This document shows positions 9,930-20,122 of a stretch of 64,000 bases of DNA, one piece after another (the first letter of the stretch is position 1; each line of letters opens with the position of its first letter). The notes beneath the pieces are model-generated. The model was not told where the DNA came from and did not search any database. It saw only the letters and a program-made list of their open reading frames with translations. Position numbers and translations under genes: made by a program. The DNA is from Cycas panzhihuaensis (Eukaryota > Cycadophyta), in NCBI GenBank assembly GCA_023213395.1, contig CM041465.1, positions 144,529,741 to 144,593,740 on the forward strand. The letters run 5' to 3'.

Positions 9930-10409
9930 ATGGATTATTTGTTTGTAGTTGTTGATCGATTCAGTAAAATGGTGTTGTTGATTCCCTGTAAGAAAACACA
10001 TACAGGAGAAGACATAGCTAGATTATTTTTCCAGCATGTTTGGAAGTATTTTGGACTTCCCAACTCAATCATTTCTGATCGAGACAATGATTTTTGAGTC
10101 ATTTTGGCAAACACTTTGGGGAATGATGGATCTGAAGCTAAAAATGAGCCTGACTTTTCATCCTCAAACAGACGGCCAGAGAAGTTGTCAACAGGACATT
10201 GGTACAAATTATTACGAGGATATAATGCCAAGCATCCTAAGACTTGGGATGAAAGTCTCCCATACTTGCAATTTGCATTTAATGAGCTATCCATAGCTCA
10301 ACCCGAATCACCATTTGAGGTATGTTTGGGATTTACGCGCAAGTCCTTTCGATTTAGAATTTTCTCGCTAGACTTTCGCAGGAAATGGAAAGGAGGAAGA
10401 AGGAGATGA
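9930..10409 (+). pseudogene. Integrase core remnant of copy D
   Basis: It starts directly after the RT stub with [13 protein letters not shown], then [17 protein letters not shown], the first two catalytic acidic positions of a Gypsy integrase. The reading then shifts frame (FWQTLWG, LTFHPQTDGQ, then PKTWDESLPYLQFAFNE). The zinc-binding N-terminus is missing. At least two frameshifts separate the pieces. Confidence 0.85.
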
Positions 10410-10979
10410 AAGGCACAAAGATTCTTGGAAAGAATCGGGAAAATCCATCAATAGGTTGAAGAGCGACTCAAAAATCTCAACAGAGATACAAGCGCGCCAT
10501 GATGCACATAGAACCACCATTCCTTTAAAGAAGGAGATAGAGTTTGGTTGCACCTCGAAGAAAAGATTGCAAGGTGAAGGCAAAAGTTAAAGCCTTTACG
10601 ATATGGTCCTTTTACAATTTTGAAGAAAATTGGGAAAATGCTTTCGACTTGAACTTCCGTAATTCATGAAGATGTATTCCGTAGTGAATGTTGAGAATCA
10701 AGATGTTCGAGCCATCCATGTTGGATGAAGATGAAGATGAGTTCCACTCTTACCAAACCCAGAAGAGTTGCGGATAGAGAAAGAGGAACCAATGCAAAAT
10801 GATTGCATTCTTCAAAGGAAGGCATCGAGACTCGAAGAGGCATAATTGAGTCCTTGATTGCGAGAAAGGACAAGTACCTAGCAAAGCAAAATGGTACACT
10901 AAGGAGATAGGGAAAATCAAATTCCCTCATCTACAACTATAAAGTTCATGAGGCCATGACTCCTAAAAAAAGGGAGTTC
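10410..10979 (+). pseudogene. Integrase C-terminal tail of copy D and polypurine tract
   Basis: Frame-broken tail with FKEGDRVWLHL-like and GPFTILKKIG-like pieces, typical of Gypsy integrase C-termini, then a basic segment near 10800-10900 that might be a decayed chromodomain-like module (tentative). Bases 10965-10976 (AAAAAAAGGGAG) are the polypurine tract three bases before the 3' LTR. Confidence 0.65.
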
Positions 10980-12104
10980 TGATCCGTTTCGGATCTTTAA
11001 AATGCTCTAAATACTTTATTTTTCATGTAAATGGTCTTTATGTAGTAGGAAATTGCCTTACAAAGGCTTAATGGTCTTCTTTTAGTAGAAATATGCCTTT
11101 AAAAAGGCTTAAAAAATGTATTTCTACAAGTGTAAAAAGGTGCTATAACTGCTACCAAGCTGCTATTAAGGTGCTACAACTGCTACCAAGGTGCTATAAT
11201 TGCTACCAAGGTGTTACGCAAGTGCTACGGTTGCTACGGAGCTGCTACGGCTGCTACTGAGCTGCTACAGAGCTGCTACTGAGCTGCTACGGCTGCTACT
11301 GCAGAAGTCAAAAAACGGAAAATAATAAAAACGGGAATGGTTTTGGCGGCTCAAACGGTAACCGTTTGGCACGAAATTTGAGGAGAAGGTGCACACACGT
11401 GTCCTCTACTCATTCAAAGAGGAAAAACTCCAAAATAAACGGATTTTCCCAAGATTTTCCAAACCGTTTTGAAAGCCGTTGGAAAACAGAAAAACGGGAA
11501 TAACTCTCTCAAACGGAAACGCTTTTAAGCGAAATTTGAGAGAAGAATCCAGGGGATCAAGATAGAGATTCTTGACACAAAAGCGAGGACGTCGCAGCCC
11601 TAGACGTAGCACGGAGCAAGATTCAGGGAAAGCAGTAAGAAACCGACTTTCCAGAAGAAGGACGGCTCCAACTGAGAAAAACCTGCGTTGGGAGAGCACA
11701 TAGCAAAATCGCAGCAGAAAACCTATTGCGAGGAAACGTGAAGGAGCCCAGAGAATCGTAGCCGCAGTCCAGAAGAGAAGATAGCAAGAGCAGCAGTCCA
11801 GAAGAGACGCTAGTCAGTCTTCCTCACCCAAAACGGGGTTTTTGGTACAGAAAACCAAAAACGGCCATGAGACTTCGAGACGGAGGTTCCAAAGAATGAG
11901 CGGCTGACTCAAGAAGCGCCCAACTCTTATTCTCTCTCTCCCAAAACGCTGCAGCAGTCCATTGCATGCTCAACAGAGCACAAACAAAGGGGTTTTTGTA
12001 AGAAAATTCCAGAAATCTCAAATTCTATGTAATAATATGTATATTGTTCTGGATTTTGTTTCAATTGGTTAAAGTTTTCACTTTCCCATTCAAGATTCAG
12101 ATCA
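10980..12104 (+). repeat. 3' LTR of copy D
   Basis: A 1,125-bp LTR matching 6611-7748 end to end except in the GCTAC array (11139-11300) and a few small indels near 11790-11950. It ends GATTCAGATCA and is followed by the GAAGC target duplicate (12105-12109). Confidence 0.93.
11139..11300 (+). repeat. GCTAC-rich array in 3' LTR of D
   Basis: After a shared start, this copy is dominated by GAGCTGCTACGGCTGCTACT units. The 5' LTR has CAGTCGCTAC-type units at the equivalent place. Length and unit composition therefore differ although the flanks are nearly identical. Confidence 0.8.
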
Positions 12105-12109
12105 GAAGC

Positions 12110-12440
12110 CACATAGCCAATCAATACAATGAATTTTGTAGCTAAAATCTATTGAGTCTCCATATACCATTTGGTCATCCCCCATGCCTTTTCGAGTTTT
12201 CACAAGTTCCAATTTTTTAAAATGATACAACCCTTATCCTTTTGCGCCCACAAGGAGTTTTCACGAATGGAATAGAGTAGAGACCTACTCTTGTCCTTTC
12301 ACGCCCACAAGGGGTTTTCACGAATGAGACAGAGTATGATGGTCCTACTGTCATCTCCTTCAATCAGTCGGAGATGGAGGCCCTAAGGCCGAGTTACTTT
12401 CGGAACTGTTCAAACTTCACCCTCTTCAATGCTTTCGTGA
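12110..12440 (-). other. 3' noncoding tail of copy B with 56-bp imperfect repeats
   Basis: Noncoding, matching copy C at about 22040-22310. Two imperfect units (12237-12292 and 12293-12348), each with a CGCCCACAAGG-GTTTTCACGAATG core, lie in tandem. The same pair is present in C, so the duplication is an old family trait and not local. Confidence 0.7.
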
Positions 12441-12960
12441 AGATATCGGTCAATTAATCTGCTGTGGGGCAATACTCCAGTTGAATTGTGCCATCATGGA
12501 CTAGTTCTCTAATCCTGTGGACTTTCGTACTTATATGTTTGGTACGATAATGAAATACAGGATTTTTAGCCATTTGGATTGTAGATTGATTATCTACATG
12601 TAAGCTAGTAGAACTTGTTTGGGTGGCATTTAATGTATTCAACAATTTTCTAAGCCATATCGCCTCCTTGCTTTTCCCAGAAGCAGTAATATATTCAGCT
12701 TCGATAGTTGAGTCTGCAACTATCTTTTGTCGTCTAGATCTCCATGATATTGGTCTTGTTCCAAGAAATGTTACATACTCAGACGTAGATCTTCTTGTGT
12801 CTTTATCTTCGACAAAGTCTAAGTCTGTGTATGCATAAAGTTTAAATTTTACATTAGGTTCATACAACAGACTATATTTGTTGGTTGTCTTCAGGTACCT
12901 CAACACTCATATTGCAGCTTGCCCATGATTCTGCTTAGGATTTGTCATGAATCTTGCAAG
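12441..12960 (-). pseudogene. RNase H of copy B
   Basis: The minus-strand frame at 12454-12906 (150 aa) includes TDLDFVEDKDTRRSTSEYVTF, the acidic ADSTIEAEY segment, the motifs HVDNQSTIQMAKN and YRTKHISTKVHRIRELVHDG, and LEYCPTAD. This is a recognisable Copia RNase H with most catalytic acids kept. The C-terminal ADIFTK segment lies just downstream, out of frame. Confidence 0.85.
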
Positions 12961-14032
12961 AATGCAGACAGAGTGTACAATATCTAGCCTTGTGTTGGTA
13001 GTATAGATGAGACTACCTACAAGTTACCTATAGAATGTTGTGTTTGCCTCTCTAGTGTCACCATCAGCTGAGAGTTTAATATTAGGCTCCATAGGTGTAT
13101 CCACTGGTCGAGCACCTTCCAACTGAAACTTTGTCAGAAGATCATTGATATATTTTTCTTGGGAGAGAGATTTTGCCATTATTTTGAGTTACTTCAATTC
13201 CCAAGTAATATTTCATCAACCCGAGTTTAGACAATTCAAAAGTTTTAGCAAGGTCCTTCTTCAGTTGGCTGATTACCTATTCACTATTCCCCGTTATTAG
13301 CATATCACCTGCAAAGATTAAGAAGTAAGTGACTTTATTATTTTGGCACTTGATGAATAATTTTGCATCACTATCTTGATAGTCACAAACCTCATATCCA
13401 AGTTGCCTCATTCTTTCAGACAATTTGGTAAACCAAGCATGAGGGGCTTGTTTTACGCCGTACAAGGACTTTTTGAGCCTACAAACCTTATGCTCCTGAC
13501 CGACAATCTCGTATCCTTCTAGCTGAGCCATGTAAATTTTTTCTTTAAGGTCCCCATTGAGAAATGCGGTCTTAACATCGAGTTGGTGGATTTTCTAACA
13601 CTGTTGAGCAGCCAAGGCTATAAGAGTTCTGATTGTATGCCACTTGGTTGTAGGAGCAAAGATTTCAGTGTAGTTGATGCCTTCCCTTTGCGTGAATCCT
13701 TTTGCTACCAACCTCGCCTTGTGTTTTTCTAGGGTGCCATTTGATCTGTACTTATTTTTTAACACCCATTTATTTTGAACTACCTTTCTTCCAAGTGGTA
13801 GATCAACAAGCTCCTATGTACCGTTCTTGATAAGAGATTGGTACTCTTCATTCATGGCATTTCTCCAAGCTGCATGCTTTATAGCTTCTTAGTACGTTAG
13901 GGGCTCTTCATTAAGAGCAAGGTGCAGTTCTACTGGTTCAAGTTCAACAGAAAGTGATTCATACATCCTTGCTATATGGGCACTTCTAGTGCCAGTTCTG
14001 CCTACCTCATCTGGTCGCATGTCCTTGTGTAG
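12961..14032 (-). pseudogene. Reverse transcriptase of copy B
   Basis: Minus-strand RT in several frames. Visible pieces are KKSLYGVKQAPHAWFTKLSE and ITGNSE in the frame at 13277-13531. HQLDVKTAFLNGDLKEKIYM lies just upstream after a stop. The catalytic YVDD position reads FAGD (13304-13315), so both flanking residues of the motif are changed and the first catalytic Asp is lost. Comparison with C (20123-21178) shows the same domain in better condition. Confidence 0.83.
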
Positions 14033-14763
14033 CTAGTAGGCTTCACCAAAAACTCGAGTTTGGAATGAGGTTTTCATTTCCATAGCCTCTTGGTCTTCGT
14101 TTTGATCTTGAAAAGGATCATTTGAAATGTTTGGCACGGAGGAAGTTGACGATGCTGGAGAAGATGTGCCAGCCACAGATGTTGGAGAAGATGATCCTTC
14201 TGCTATGGCTTTGCCTTTGTCAACTTGGCTGTTCATAAATGATGGTGTTGGATTTGTACACATTGGCTAGGAGTCACATCTTGTATCTTCTGAGGCTTTA
14301 TTGTCAGATTTCAAGATTTTGAGCAACTATTGAGCATCTCCCCCCCTAAAATTTGGAATCTGGACATCAAATTCAGTAGCATCATTAAATCGGTATGAAG
14401 GCGTCTTAGAGTCAAGTCTGAATGATTGATCTCTAGTCTCTGCAAAGATAACATCTCTAGTGATGATGATTTTGCGCTATGAAGGTATGAAAACCTTGTA
14501 CCCTTTTTTGTCCATAGGGTATCCGATAAAGATGCCTTTGATGGCTCTATCTTGGAGCTTGTTTCTATGTTCCTCCAGAATGTGAGTATAATAAGTAGAG
14601 CAAAAATATTTGAAGTGGAAGATAGAGGGGGTTTGTCGATACCACATTTCATGTGGAGAGGGGCCGAGCTTGGAGGGACTAACAGTGTCGATGCAATACG
14701 CAGCAGTTCAGATAGCCTCAGCCCAAAGATAGATAGGGACATTCTTATATACCAGCATAGCAC
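14033..14763 (-). pseudogene. Integrase C-terminal region and linker of copy B
   Basis: A minus-strand Ser/Pro-rich linker (frame 14033-14263, with DKGKAIAEGSSSPTSVAG) precedes RT. The integrase C-terminal region with GIFIGYPMDKKGYK-like and IITRDVIFAE-like pieces lies at about 14380-14560, out of frame. The layout matches C at 19756-20300. Confidence 0.75.
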
Positions 14764-15218
14764 GAGCCATGTTCATGATGGTCTTGTTCATGTGTTCGGC
14801 AACTCTATTTTGCTGGGTTGTCCCTGCAACAGTGATCTGATGTTTGATTCCATGTTGACGTAGGTACAATTCAAACTCATTGGATGTGTACTCTCCACCA
14901 TTATCAGTTCTAAGTATTTTGATATTGAATCTAGATTCATTTTCGACGCGAGCCTTGAAAGCTTGAAACATAGAAAAAACTTCATCTTTTTTTGCAAGAA
15001 AAGCAACCCATACTTTCTTGGTAAAATCATTGATGAAAGTAATATAGTACCACGTTTGTTTAAGAGAAGGGATGGGCATAGGAGCACATATATCTGAGTG
15101 TATAAGCTGCAAAGGTTGGTTTGATTTCCATTGACTATGAGGAAAGGGTTGTCTTTGAGATTTGGCAATGATACATGTTTCACATTTAAAGGGCTTAGAG
15201 GATAGCCTAGGCAAACCA
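14708..15218 (-). pseudogene. Integrase core and CxxC half of the zinc-binding domain of copy B
   Basis: A 168-aa minus-strand open frame. It contains the CxxC half of the zinc-binding domain (FKCETCIIAKSQRQPFP), then LIHSDICAPMP and ILRTDNGGEYTSNEFE. The QQNRVAEHMN segment is altered from QQNGVAERMN. The HxxxH half of this domain lies 7.6 kb away at about 22800, because copy C inserted exactly between them. Confidence 0.87.
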
Positions 15219-15223
15219 AGAAG

Positions 15224-15520
15224 TGAAAAGGGTTAATGACATAAGGTCATTACATTAGTTGATTATTTCGAAAAAGGGACTTAAGTGAACTTTAAATTAG
15301 ATCACTTAAGTGAAATGCACTTTCATGTGCATTATGTGTAATTTCATTTCACCTAACTCAAATGCTCCCTCTCTCAATATAAAAGTAAAGCTCAATGGAG
15401 GAGATTCATTCTTACCTCCCCATTTTGTGAGAGCTACTTTCTTTCTCTCAAGTCTCTCTTGCTCCCATGTTTGCCTTTGTGTTTAGTGCATGGAGATGAA
15501 GGATAGATCCACTCTTTTCA
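15224..15520 (+). repeat. 5' LTR of copy C
   Basis: A 297-bp LTR, TGAAAAGGGTTAATG...CCACTCTTTTCA, with TGAAAAG/CTTTTCA terminal inverted repeats. It holds the CACTTAAGTG palindromic core near 15301-15310. Confidence 0.95.
15378..15384 (+). promoter_or_regulatory. TATA box in family-3 LTR
   Basis: TATAAAA inside the C 5' LTR, about 140 bases before the LTR end, a plausible position for Pol II initiation at the U3/R boundary. The 3' LTR copy of the motif is preserved. Confidence 0.6.
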
Positions 15521-15522
15521 TG

Positions 15523-15534
15523 TGGTATCAGAGC
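15523..15534 (+). other. Primer-binding site of copy C
   Basis: TGGTATCAGAGC two bases after the 5' LTR, a perfect match to the initiator-Met tRNA complement. Confidence 0.93.
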
Positions 15535-17554
15535 TTGCTTCCTTCATATTCCCCACTTGCACTTGCAATGGAGCCATCACTTCTTTCTCCCCCACAATCC
15601 ATGTGGTGAAGGAGATTGTGAAAGTGAATTTAGAAATATTTTCAAGTTATTATGATAGCATATTTTGTATTGTTTGCTTTTCCTTTCTCTTTTGTAGGTT
15701 TGGAAGCATAATACAAGGAGTTGTAAGGCCCAAGGATTCCAATCCTTTGCTGGCCATTCATGCTATCTCATTCTTCTTTTTCTTTTCCCTTTTATGTCCA
15801 TTTAACAAGGGGAAATGCTGTCGAAAATTTTCCAGCATTTAGAAGAATGATTGTAAGGGGAGTTTTAACCCATTTTTTTAAAGAATTTTGAGCCATTTAA
15901 AATATCTATCATTGTATGCTCTCACCTTGCCTATATTGGGATCTTGGTGATCAAAAAATGATGGAAATTTTATATGGTATCATGTGTTAATGAGATATTA
16001 GCAAGCTGAAATTTCTGCAGAAATACAATTTGATTGCTGAACTTCACAGGTCTGCAAAATCTTCTACAAAGATCCAATTGAACTGATTCCAATTGTCAAC
16101 GATGGGGCTCTGAGTCTACTTTCCAGTGCAAAAACCGGCACCTAATTTGGATGTCGTATGAGGAAGTTATTGCTGTTTTAGTGAACAACAGTTATTTTTA
16201 GTAAGAATTCGGAAAATATAATTTCCTAACTTTATGGTGTCAAAACTTTCCGAACTCATTTGGACTTGATTACACTTCACGAAGATGAAGCTCGAGTCTA
16301 GTTTGCGACAAAAGCGGCACTCCATTTCGACATCGTGGGAGAAAGTTATTGCAGATTTAGTGATGAGTACTTTTGTTTTTTGTATTAACAAAAAAAAAAA
16401 AGGAAAAAAAAATGAAGAAAATTTCTTCCTTTTTATAAGACTTAAAAGCCCATTGTAAAAGTGAGAAAAAAAAACACCTGGATCGGAGCAATATCCGGTG
16501 TCCTCACTTATTAGCATTGCATTTCAGCACTCTAAAATCACTCAAAGCAAGCACTCCAAAGACATTTCAAGCAAGCACTCCAAAAGCACTCCAAGCAAGC
16601 ATTATTTTCAGTTAAATGTACGTTTGATGCAATTCGATAATCTTTTCACTCTTCCTAAAAGGAACGCATCACGTATGCTATTTTCTGCCATCTTGTACCT
16701 GTTCACACACTCGCCAAGGTTGAGATACCTTGGTTGGCGAATCTTAGTGTCATAAAGGAGGTGTGGGTTTCAAGTTGGGACTCGACTAAACCGGAATATT
16801 GGTGAGGTTTGGTTAGCCATACCATCGTGCCTCAATCAGGGATCATCTTGATAACCAACCGGGAAAACTGAAACTTTAATACAAGATTAAAATATACCCA
16901 ATCCAATATCCGTCATAGCCATGGGTATGCACGTACCACTCTTTAGAGGAGATATATAGCTGCTCATTGGTGAACTGGGTGAGGATTGGGAGTACCTGGG
17001 CTCCGTTGTGACTTGGATTTCATCACCAAGCATGATTGCGGGTATCGCAGGTGAAGGCCAAATTAATTCTACTAGAAGCTTAGGCATCCCTTCAACAACC
17101 TCAACTACATGTTGGACACAAGTTAGAGGTTATTGGGTTGATTACGCATCCTACATTCGAGTTTCAAGTTGTGTAAACCCAATGATGTCAACTTCTACAT
17201 TGGCCTACAATGTTGTATATTGATCACTTACTTATTTGTAAAAAGTGATCCATAGTGTAATCACAATCATAGTGCTTCTCATATTCTGTGCGTCGGGTTA
17301 ATATTTGCCACAAGTGTTAGTGGCCAATTTTATCATAGTGCTTCTCATATTCTGCTGCGTCGGGGTTAATATTTGTCACAAGTGTTGGTGACTTTTCTCT
17401 AAGTTGCTCCCTTCATCTTTGAGCAACCATTCTCACTTCTTCTTCCTTCTTTTACACTACTTTATTACATTTCCCATTTGTAAATAGTGATCGGTCATTT
17501 ATTGCCATCACTTTTATAGTCCCTTGTTCATTTCTTCCCTTTTAAAAAGGCACA
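15535..17554 (+). other. Untranslated leader of copy C
   Basis: About 2 kb of noncoding leader between PBS and gag. It contains an A-rich tract (about 16389-16412), short AAGCAAGCACTCCAAA repeats (about 16520-16600) and a 66-bp tandem duplication (17266-17399). The leader of copy B (24486-26520) is collinear in reverse. Short frames here show no domain. Confidence 0.8.
17266..17399 (+). repeat. 66-bp tandem duplication in family-3 leader
   Basis: Two units, each beginning ATCATAGTGCTTCTCATATT and containing TTAATATTTG and CACAAGTGTT, at 17266-17331 and 17332-17399. Copy B has the same two-unit arrangement on the other strand (about 24648-24777). Confidence 0.8.
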
Positions 17555-18085
17555 ATGTCTTCACAGTTCAAGCAAAATGTGAACTGCATTCTAAAAGGGA
17601 AAGAAAATTGGGACATGTGGTTCACTGGTGTCCGAGATGCTGCAAAGTATGAAGGTCTATGGAGAGATCACTTACAACCTACACCACCTGTTGCAGCTAC
17701 AGCTACCACAACTGCTTCAGCAGGAGGTGCTCCAACTGCTCCCACTGAAGCCGTAGCTAAACGCCAATGGGAACTTGATGATGATAAAATCCGTGCAGGG
17801 ATACTGCTTGTCACTGATTATTCCCTGCATAATCTCATTAATGAAGCTGTACATGATACAGCATGGAAAGTTCTTGAAGTTCTTAAGAAGAACTTTGATA
17901 CTAAATCGGACTTAGAATTTGTTCACTTAGTGCTGAAGATGAACAAATTGAAAATGCAGAAAGGACATGCAAGTGAGACAATCAATCTCCTTCGTCCAAT
18001 CAAGCAAGCCATTGATAAAGATTTTAAAACTCAATGCATTACATGGGCTTTCTTGATTCAGTCATGTCTCCATATCCCATTATAA
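17555..18085 (+). pseudogene. Gag N-terminal part of copy C
   Basis: A 176-aa frame from ATG 17555. The same start (MSSQFKQNVNCILKGKENWD) is found in copy B, which supports it. It carries the Copia UBN2-type Gag landmarks WDMWFTGVRDAAKYEGLWRD, an Ala/Thr/Pro-rich spacer, AWKVLEVLKKNFDTKSDLEF and KLKMQKGHASETINLLRP. The frame ends early at HIPL by frameshift; in B the equivalent reads on through this point. Confidence 0.83.
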
Positions 18086-18806
18086 AATCTATTGGGAGTC
18101 TTCAATCCGGTGGAACTTTGAAGACCCTAAACTTTGAGGATCTTCGATAAGTTCATTGAATTTGATAAGACATTTGATACCAACTTTGTCACTACATCAG
18201 ATCCAATTGATGCTGCTTTTGAAGTGGAAGAAGATCTTTGTTACACAAAGATCAAGGTCAATACTCTCATAGAGGTGGTAATTCCTGTGGAAGAGGAAGA
18301 GGTAGACAACAAGGACAATGTCCTCTTAGTCAACAGGCTACTCAACTCCAACAAAAAGCAGTCTCAAGGCTAAGGCCAAAATAATCAACACGGACCTAGA
18401 TCCGAATCGAGACAATCCACCAAATTTCAATACTTGACCGGAAATCAAACAATTGTGTGCCAAAGGTGTAATAGAAGAGGACATTATGCCAAAATTGCGA
18501 GCGCCACCAACAAACTACCAAGTTATCAACAACGCCATGGTACACATAATGTTGATAATACTTCTTTTGAAGATGCTTTTGGTGGAATGCAATTTGCTCA
18601 TGCACACCTTCAAAGAATTGGGACCACTTCATCAAATGTTGTTGATAGATCCACTAAGTATATTGAGGCTCATTGTGGCTTTGCTTATTCACTTTTGCCT
18701 TCACCACTTGGAGTTGCAAATAGTGCTACCTCAAATACTTCATCGTGGATCATGGATACTTGAGCAACACAACACATGACTTGTCATCGCCAGTTCTTTC
18801 AAGATT
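18086..18806 (+). pseudogene. Gag C-terminus, zinc knuckle and protease site of copy C
   Basis: Frame-shifted continuation with FIEFDKTFDTNF and FEVEEDLCYTK. The knuckle CQRCNRRGHYAKIA (about 18459-18500) has lost its last Cys. The protease active site reads MDT followed by TGA (18761-18763) and then ATQHMTC, so the Gly codon of the DTG triad is a stop. The older copy B keeps both motifs intact. Confidence 0.85.
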
Positions 18807-19778
18807 TTGACTCTGAAGTTTGTGGTGTTGTACACATGGCTGACAAATCATCTCACCGATCGAAGAACTTGGAACTGCTTTTCGAAAGCGCTAGGCCTTC
18901 CAGTTACACTTGTTGATGTTTTATATATTCTTGCTCTGAAGCAGAATCTGCTCTCCCTGTCCACCCTTGTCTCTCGTGGATTTGATCTGAGTGTAATTGC
19001 AAACAATCAAACTCTCTGTGTCATTCACCCTCCTTCAAATGTTGTGGTTATGACCAGAATTCTTGTTGGTAAACTTTTTCGCCTAACTGGCTCACCATCC
19101 TCTGAAGCCCACTATGTTGATGATGAATTTGTTTTTACCACAACCCCGACTCCTCAAAAGTTGTCCCAAGCAACTCTATGGCATGCTCGTATGGGCCATA
19201 TCAAAATTGATCGCTTAAGAGAACTACAAGACACTCTTCCTGGTTTGCCTAAGTTCCTCTCTAAGCCCTTTAAATGTGAAGCATGTATTATTGCTAAATC
19301 TCAAAGACAACCCTTTCCTCGTAGTCAGTGGAAATCTAGCCAACCTTTGCAACTTGTACACTCAGATATATGCGGTCCTATGCCCATCCCTTCTATCAAA
19401 CAGAAGTGGTACTATATTACTTTCATTGATGATTTTACCAAGAAAGTATGGGTTGCTTTTCTTACAAAGAAAGATGAAGCTTTTTCTATGTTTCAAGCTT
19501 TCAAGGCCCGCGTGGAAAATGAATTTGGATTCAAGATCAAAATACTCAGGACTGACAATGGTGGCGAGTACACATCCAATGAGTTTGAATCGTACCTACG
19601 TCAACACGGAAACAAACATCAGACCACTGTTGTAGGTACACCCCAGCAAAATGGAGTTGCCGAGCGCATGAACAGGACCATCATGAATATGGCTCGTGCT
19701 ATGTTGGTATATAAGAATGTCCCTATCTATCTTTGTTTGAGGTTATACGGGCTCTTTGTATTGCATCAACACTGTTAG
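18807..19778 (+). CDS. Protease tail and integrase of copy C (323-aa open frame)
   Basis: The frame covers the protease tail (LPVTLVDVLYILALKQNLLSLS), a complete zinc-binding GAG-pre-integrase domain (ATLWHARMGHIKIDRL and KCEACIIAKS) and the integrase core. All catalytic landmarks are visible: VHSDICGPM, ILRTDNGGEYTS and GTPQQNGVAERMNRT. The enzyme would insert element DNA into chromosomes. The called start is only the first ATG; the domain belongs to a gag-pol polyprotein. It ends where a frameshift near 19735 breaks the ...YLWAEAI-type segment. Confidence 0.83.
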   Translation: MTLKFVVLYTWLTNHLTDRRTWNCFSKALGLPVTLVDVLYILALKQNLLSLSTLVSRGFDLSVIANNQTLCVIHPPSNVVVMTRILVGKLFRLTGSPSSEAHYVDDEFVFTTTPTPQKLSQATLWHARMGHIKIDRLRELQDTLPGLPKFLSKPFKCEACIIAKSQRQPFPRSQWKSSQPLQLVHSDICGPMPIPSIKQKWYYITFIDDFTKKVWVAFLTKKDEAFSMFQAFKARVENEFGFKIKILRTDNGGEYTSNEFESYLRQHGNKHQTTVVGTPQQNGVAERMNRTIMNMARAMLVYKNVPIYLCLRLYGLFVLHQHC

Positions 19779-20118
19779 TCCCTCCAAGCTCGGCCCCTCT
19801 CCACATGAAATGTGGTATGGACAAACCCCCTCTATCTCACACTTGATTTTTGGCTCTACTTGTTATGCTCATATTCTGCAGGAAGATAGAAAGAAGCGGC
19901 AAGATAGAGCCAGCAGAGGCATCTTTGTCGGATACCCTATGGACAAAAAGGGATACAAGGTTTTATACCTTGAGCGCAAAATCATCATCACTAGAGATGT
20001 TATCTTTGCAGAGACTGAAGATCAATTACTCAGACTTGACTCTAAGACGCCTTCATACCGATTTAATGATGCTACTGAATTTGATGTCCAGATTCTAAAA
20101 TTTAGGGGAGATCTTTGA
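19756..20118 (+). pseudogene. Integrase C-terminal region of copy C
   Basis: A 120-aa frame overlapping the previous one by 23 bases in another phase. It carries GPSPHEMWYGQTPSISHL, CYAHILQEDRKKRQDRASRG, FVGYPMDKKGYK and IITRDVIFAE, a typical Copia integrase C-terminal region. It ends at a TGA at 20116-20118 before the linker. Confidence 0.82.
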
Positions 20119-20122
20119 GCAG

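Larger units (their letters stand above)
6611..12104 (+). mobile_element. Copy D: Ty3/Gypsy element with internal deletion
   Basis: A 5.5-kb element bounded by long LTRs (6611-7748 and 10980-12104) and perfect GAAGC target duplicates (6606-6610, 12105-12109). The internal region holds a PBS, a long gag-protease frame, the very start of RT, then integrase. Most of RT, all of RNase H and the integrase N-terminus are absent. RT-before-integrase order and the CCHC gag make it Ty3/Gypsy. LTR divergence outside the repeat array is about 4% in the stretch I compared, so it entered copy B relatively late. Confidence 0.93.

Noticed and set aside
16381-16440. A-rich stretch followed by T-rich text that resembles a SINE tail or a polyadenylated retrocopy
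   Set aside because: The same stretch is present in the collinear leader of copy B (about 25550-25630), so it is part of the family-3 leader.
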